In this document: piece after piece, positions 20,598-23,113 of the stretch
How positions within the stretch are numbered: the first letter of the stretch is position 1
Layout of the letters: the number at the start of each line of letters is the position of its first letter
Origin: Paramacrobiotus richtersi
Taxonomy: Eukaryota; Tardigrada; Eutardigrada; Parachela; Macrobiotidae
NCBI GenBank assembly: GCA_034698045.1
Contig: JAQGAU010000863.1
Coordinates: 1-23,113 of the forward strand
Reading direction: 5' to 3'
DNA: 23,113 nt
Notes under the pieces: generated by a model
What the model saw: only the letters and a program-made list of their open reading frames with translations
The model's database searches: none
Told to the model about the DNA's origin: nothing
Made by a program: the position numbers and the translations under genes

Positions 20598-21210
20598 GGC
20601 TGTAGTTCTTGTCCTGTACCGTTTTAAGCCGCAGTTTCTATCCAGGCGTGTAAACAAACTCAAGCGGAAATACAGTAAGTTTGCGCGGTCGCGGTTTTAC
20701 TTATATTTGAAAACAATTCGGCCATAAACCCGATCCTGTTCTTTTGATCACATGTTCAGTTGTTTAGTTTACTTCTGTCTGTCTTCTGGTTATTCAACGA
20801 TGCGGTTCGGTGTAATCCACGTCCAATCAATTCAAGAAGCCGTCCAATAAATACCAAATTGCTAACCATACGTATGGCATGTACCTATTGCATGGCACCA
20901 TTCAAGCAGATGAATTCTGTAGTGCAGGTTTTGTAATTTCCGCATGGGGGCGATTGCGCAAACCGTCACGAAAAACCATGAAAAATGATCATTTTAAGGA
21001 TGTTAGGAGGTCCAGTGCTTTTATAATTATCAATCAAAGCTGTAACGAAAATCTCTGTTAGTGTGCATTGTCAAATTGCAAGTTTTTATGATTTTCATTG
21101 GTGCTGCTGACTGGTTTTGGTTTTTGGAGTGTCATGTTCGCTTGTTTATATTTAATTCTGTTTTTCTGTGATCAAAATGCCTTCACGTTATGTTTAACAT
21201 TTTTTTACAG
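20598..21210. other. 5' flank of RidA-like gene A; no gene seen
   Basis: Non-coding in appearance. Expected to hold the promoter of the minus-strand RidA-like gene. A short plus-strand peptide near 20800-20850 (MRFGVIHVQSIQEAVQ) loosely recalls the FGVFF motif of monocarboxylate transporters and might belong to the relic downstream, but it is too short to call. Confidence 0.3.
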
Positions 21211-21321
21211 AAACCTCTGATAAATAATAGAATAATACAGGAAGTTGTGCGAAAGCTGCGGACTGGTATTCTAATTGAAACCGATGTGGATTTGCTGAAT
21301 ACACTGCAGCCTGCAGTCTGA
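21211..21321 (+). other. Short exon-like open frame
   Basis: After a TTTTTTACAG acceptor, a 36-codon plus-strand frame (INNRIIQEVVRKLRTG, ending at TGA 21319-21321) has an amphipathic helical look. It overlaps the start of the MCT-like fragment in another frame. No family is recognised. Confidence 0.2.
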
Positions 21322-21544
21322 TTGGTGGAGCGGATTGGAAAGTGGCATGCCGATGAAACATGCCGCCTAGACTCTCAATTTGGGGCTACTGATCGGGCTG
21401 CACAGTGGACCGGTAGCGGCGGGTTTTGTCGGAATCAAAAGGCCATGCTACTGCTTGTAAGGAAGCTTGACGTTGCACCGTCCCCTTCTGAGCGCTGTTG
21501 TATCACTGGGAGTGATAATTCACGGTGGCACACTGCTTTCATAC
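21311..21544 (+). pseudogene. Monocarboxylate transporter (MFS)-like fragment with in-frame stops
   Basis: One plus-strand frame resembles helices 2-4 of SLC16/monocarboxylate-type transporters: LGLLIGLHSGPVAAGFVG, IKRPCYCL, and LLSAVVSLGVIIHGG. A GTGAAT donor follows at 21545 in phase 0. The frame contains TAG at 21368-21370, which could be a splice acceptor, and TAA at 21458-21460 in the middle of the homologous stretch. The TAA could be excused only if a GTAAGG donor at 21456 were used, but the resemblance continues past it in the same frame. No other MCT exons are recognised nearby, so a decayed copy is most likely. The resemblance is judged by eye and moderate. Confidence 0.4.
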
Positions 21545-21585
21545 GTGAATGTTATAATGTTGCACTTGTGCTAAACAAAATGTAA

Positions 21586-22500
21586 GTAGCTGATCTCGAT
21601 ATTTTCTGGTTTGAGTTTGTTAAGGCCAAATCAGAAGCTGTGGATGTACGGTAATGTGCGCGGGCCAAAATTGTACATTTAACCTGACAATTTCATACAC
21701 GAGTGTAAGTTGGAGCACGATGAGATGCCACAATCGTTATCATGGAAAAACAACTTACCAGACATTTTTGTGTCGCCGATTTCGACTATGCTAGATCCTT
21801 ATCGCTAATTGGGTAGAAAAGGAAATTACTAGTATATGGACAACTAGTGTATAGTATTTGTTGATCTGACTTTATGCGAAACAAGTTTATGCGCAATTAC
21901 GGGTTAGATGTTCAAACGTTCTACCTAGTTTTGCATGGTCTACACACGCACCGAACTAGTAAATCTACAGATACAAGTATTGTATAATATGATACAATAA
22001 TTATTACAGCATGTTGACATCACTGCCAGGACTGCTGCAAGAAGCGGCTGTACTTTATGTAATCAGCATACGGAATGACTATTTACTGGAGCGTTGCAGA
22101 TTCTTATTTCTTTCCAGCGATTGCTTCGTCGAGGCAAGTGCGAAACAGTCCGGCACGACTTTTGTCGACATAAAACAGTTTAGTACTGTTTGGTAAGAAA
22201 TGTGTCGGTACTGTCGAACCAGAAGTTTTCCCATAATTACAGTATATCCGCATTAAATACTTAAATACTTGATTAGTGGCAAATTACAGCAATGCGGCTG
22301 TCTTACAGCAATGCAATTTTCTTATCAGCACACTCGTAAAAGGTGTATACGGTGTTGGTATATTGGTAATTTCACATCTCCGTCGACTGGGACTACTCGT
22401 CCACACGAGCACTGCAATAAAAAATCATATCAAAAACGTCGTAAGAACCACAAAACCGCCACATGAAAACGACGCTAACAGATCAGTTAATGTGGCGATA
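21586..22500. other. Intergenic, 5' of RidA-like gene B
   Basis: AT-rich, with unrecognised short plus-strand frames (for example 22011-22196 after an ATTACAG acceptor). Nothing could be joined in phase to a known protein. The distal part presumably contains regulatory sequence for the gene at 22638. Confidence 0.3.
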
Positions 22501-22514
22501 GAAACGGCCGGGAC

Positions 22515-22521
22515 TATATAA
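22515..22521 (+). promoter_or_regulatory. TATA box of RidA-like gene B
   Basis: TATATAA lies about 117 bp upstream of the start codon. A GCAGTAG element about 35 bp downstream (near 22550) is a plausible initiator, giving a 5' UTR of roughly 90 nt without introns. A sharp TATA promoter fits the strong codon bias of the gene that follows. Confidence 0.55.
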
Positions 22522-22637
22522 CACGTCTCTCTCCCAACTTGAACGAAGCAGTAGAAACATTTGTCCTGAAAGTAACTGAAACTCTTCTAGTCTTGACTCA
22601 GTCGGCATCTCGATCTTTCTATTCCACGTTTGTCATT

Positions 22638-23113
22638 ATGAAACTTATCGCCGCTCTTGTTTTGGTCGTCGCATACGCGACCGCTGCCGGCGGTAAGTAA
22701 CCTTTGGGAGACATTAGAGCTTTATTTTTTCAACAATATTAAATTTTGTTGTTGTTTGAAGCAACTGGATGCTGCAGCACTTCGACACGCTACATTGTCC
22801 CAGTTTCTGGCTCCGTGGCCCCGACTAAGCCAGCAGCTAAGCCCTGGCAGTAAGCACAAAATCAGGAAACGATACACGAACGAGCGACCTGAACTTGACC
22901 TTTCTTGTAGATATGCGGTGCGCGTCGGCAACGTGCTGTACCTGACTTCTGTGCGCGCCTTCACGTCCTTCGCCAACCGCACCATCATCAGTCCTGGTGG
23001 CACTTACAACGAAGCTATTCAGGCGATGACGCTGACCGAGCAGATCCTCAACGAAGCCGGCTGCACTTGGAACAACGTCCACGACGTTCTCGCTCTGATC
23101 ACCGCCGGCCCAA
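22638..23113 (+). CDS. Secreted RidA/YjgF/UK114-like protein B, partial (3' cut by window)
   Basis: Exons 22638-22692, 22762-22849 and 22911 to the window end join in phase with the same intron phases (1, 2) as paralogue A. Exon 1 is a signal peptide (KLIAALVLVVAYATAAG). Exon 2 encodes a linker with Cys22-Cys23, RYIVPVSGSVAP and AAKPWQ, aligning closely with CC...RYTVPMSAAVAP...KKPWQ of A. Exon 3 encodes YAVRVGNVLYLTSV, AFTSFANRTIISPGGTY and CTWNNVHDVLALIT, the first two-thirds of the RidA fold. The region with the catalytic Arg lies beyond the window. Codon use is strongly biased to C/G-ending codons in exon 3 (GTC, CTG, AAC, ATC), unlike copy A; with the TATA promoter this suggests high expression. 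A secreted location is inferred from the leader; known RidA proteins are cytosolic or mitochondrial. Confidence 0.85.

Noticed and set aside
1-23113. CRISPR arrays, bacterial operons, phage or insertion sequences
   Set aside because: No regularly spaced repeats, no transposase or phage genes; all recognisable genes have spliceosomal introns or are eukaryotic families.

Overview
This is eukaryotic nuclear DNA from an invertebrate animal. The genes are split by GT-AG introns, many only 54-130 nt long, and intergenic DNA is AT-rich. The gene set (microsomal CYP2-like P450, zona pellucida domain membrane protein, SPOP-like BTB proteins, HMGB-like protein, secreted RidA-like proteins) is metazoan. 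A small ecdysozoan such as a tardigrade would fit, but that is inference; no rRNA or mitochondrial marker is present. Exon models were built by hand from reading frame, splice sites and phase continuity, so coordinates are predictions.

Layout. 1-528 (-): an open frame without stops that runs off the left edge. Bases 1-77 recur exactly at 8312-8388, which suggests the window starts at an assembly contig edge. 2722-4707 (-): a cytochrome P450 gene, readable from the membrane anchor to the start of helix I; the heme-binding half is not found. 5657-7066 (+): an SLC18B1-like major facilitator transporter, of which only the N-terminal six-helix half is readable; it is divergent from the P450. 7766-7936 and 9745-10008 (-): two unrecognised coding-like frames. 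10180-10913 and 12582-13595 (-): two BTB-domain paralogues that also share 3' flank sequence. Between them on the same strand lies a small HMG-box gene (11233-11717). 15258-19131 (+): a complete six-exon type I membrane protein with a ZP domain. 19855-20597 (-) and 22638-23113 (+): a divergent pair of secreted RidA/YjgF/UK114-like paralogues, the second cut by the window end. Between them lies a decayed fragment resembling a monocarboxylate-type transporter (about 21311-21544).

There is no operon logic here; genes are independently transcribed. The recurring theme is local duplication (BTB pair, RidA pair) and incomplete copies (P450, transporter, MCT-like relic, BTB copy 1). The most unusual content is the RidA-like pair: both copies carry a signal peptide, a Cys-Cys linker and the same exon phases. 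The complete copy has also lost the Pro-x-Arg signature of catalytic RidA enzymes, so these look like secreted, possibly non-enzymatic derivatives of a normally cytosolic or mitochondrial family.
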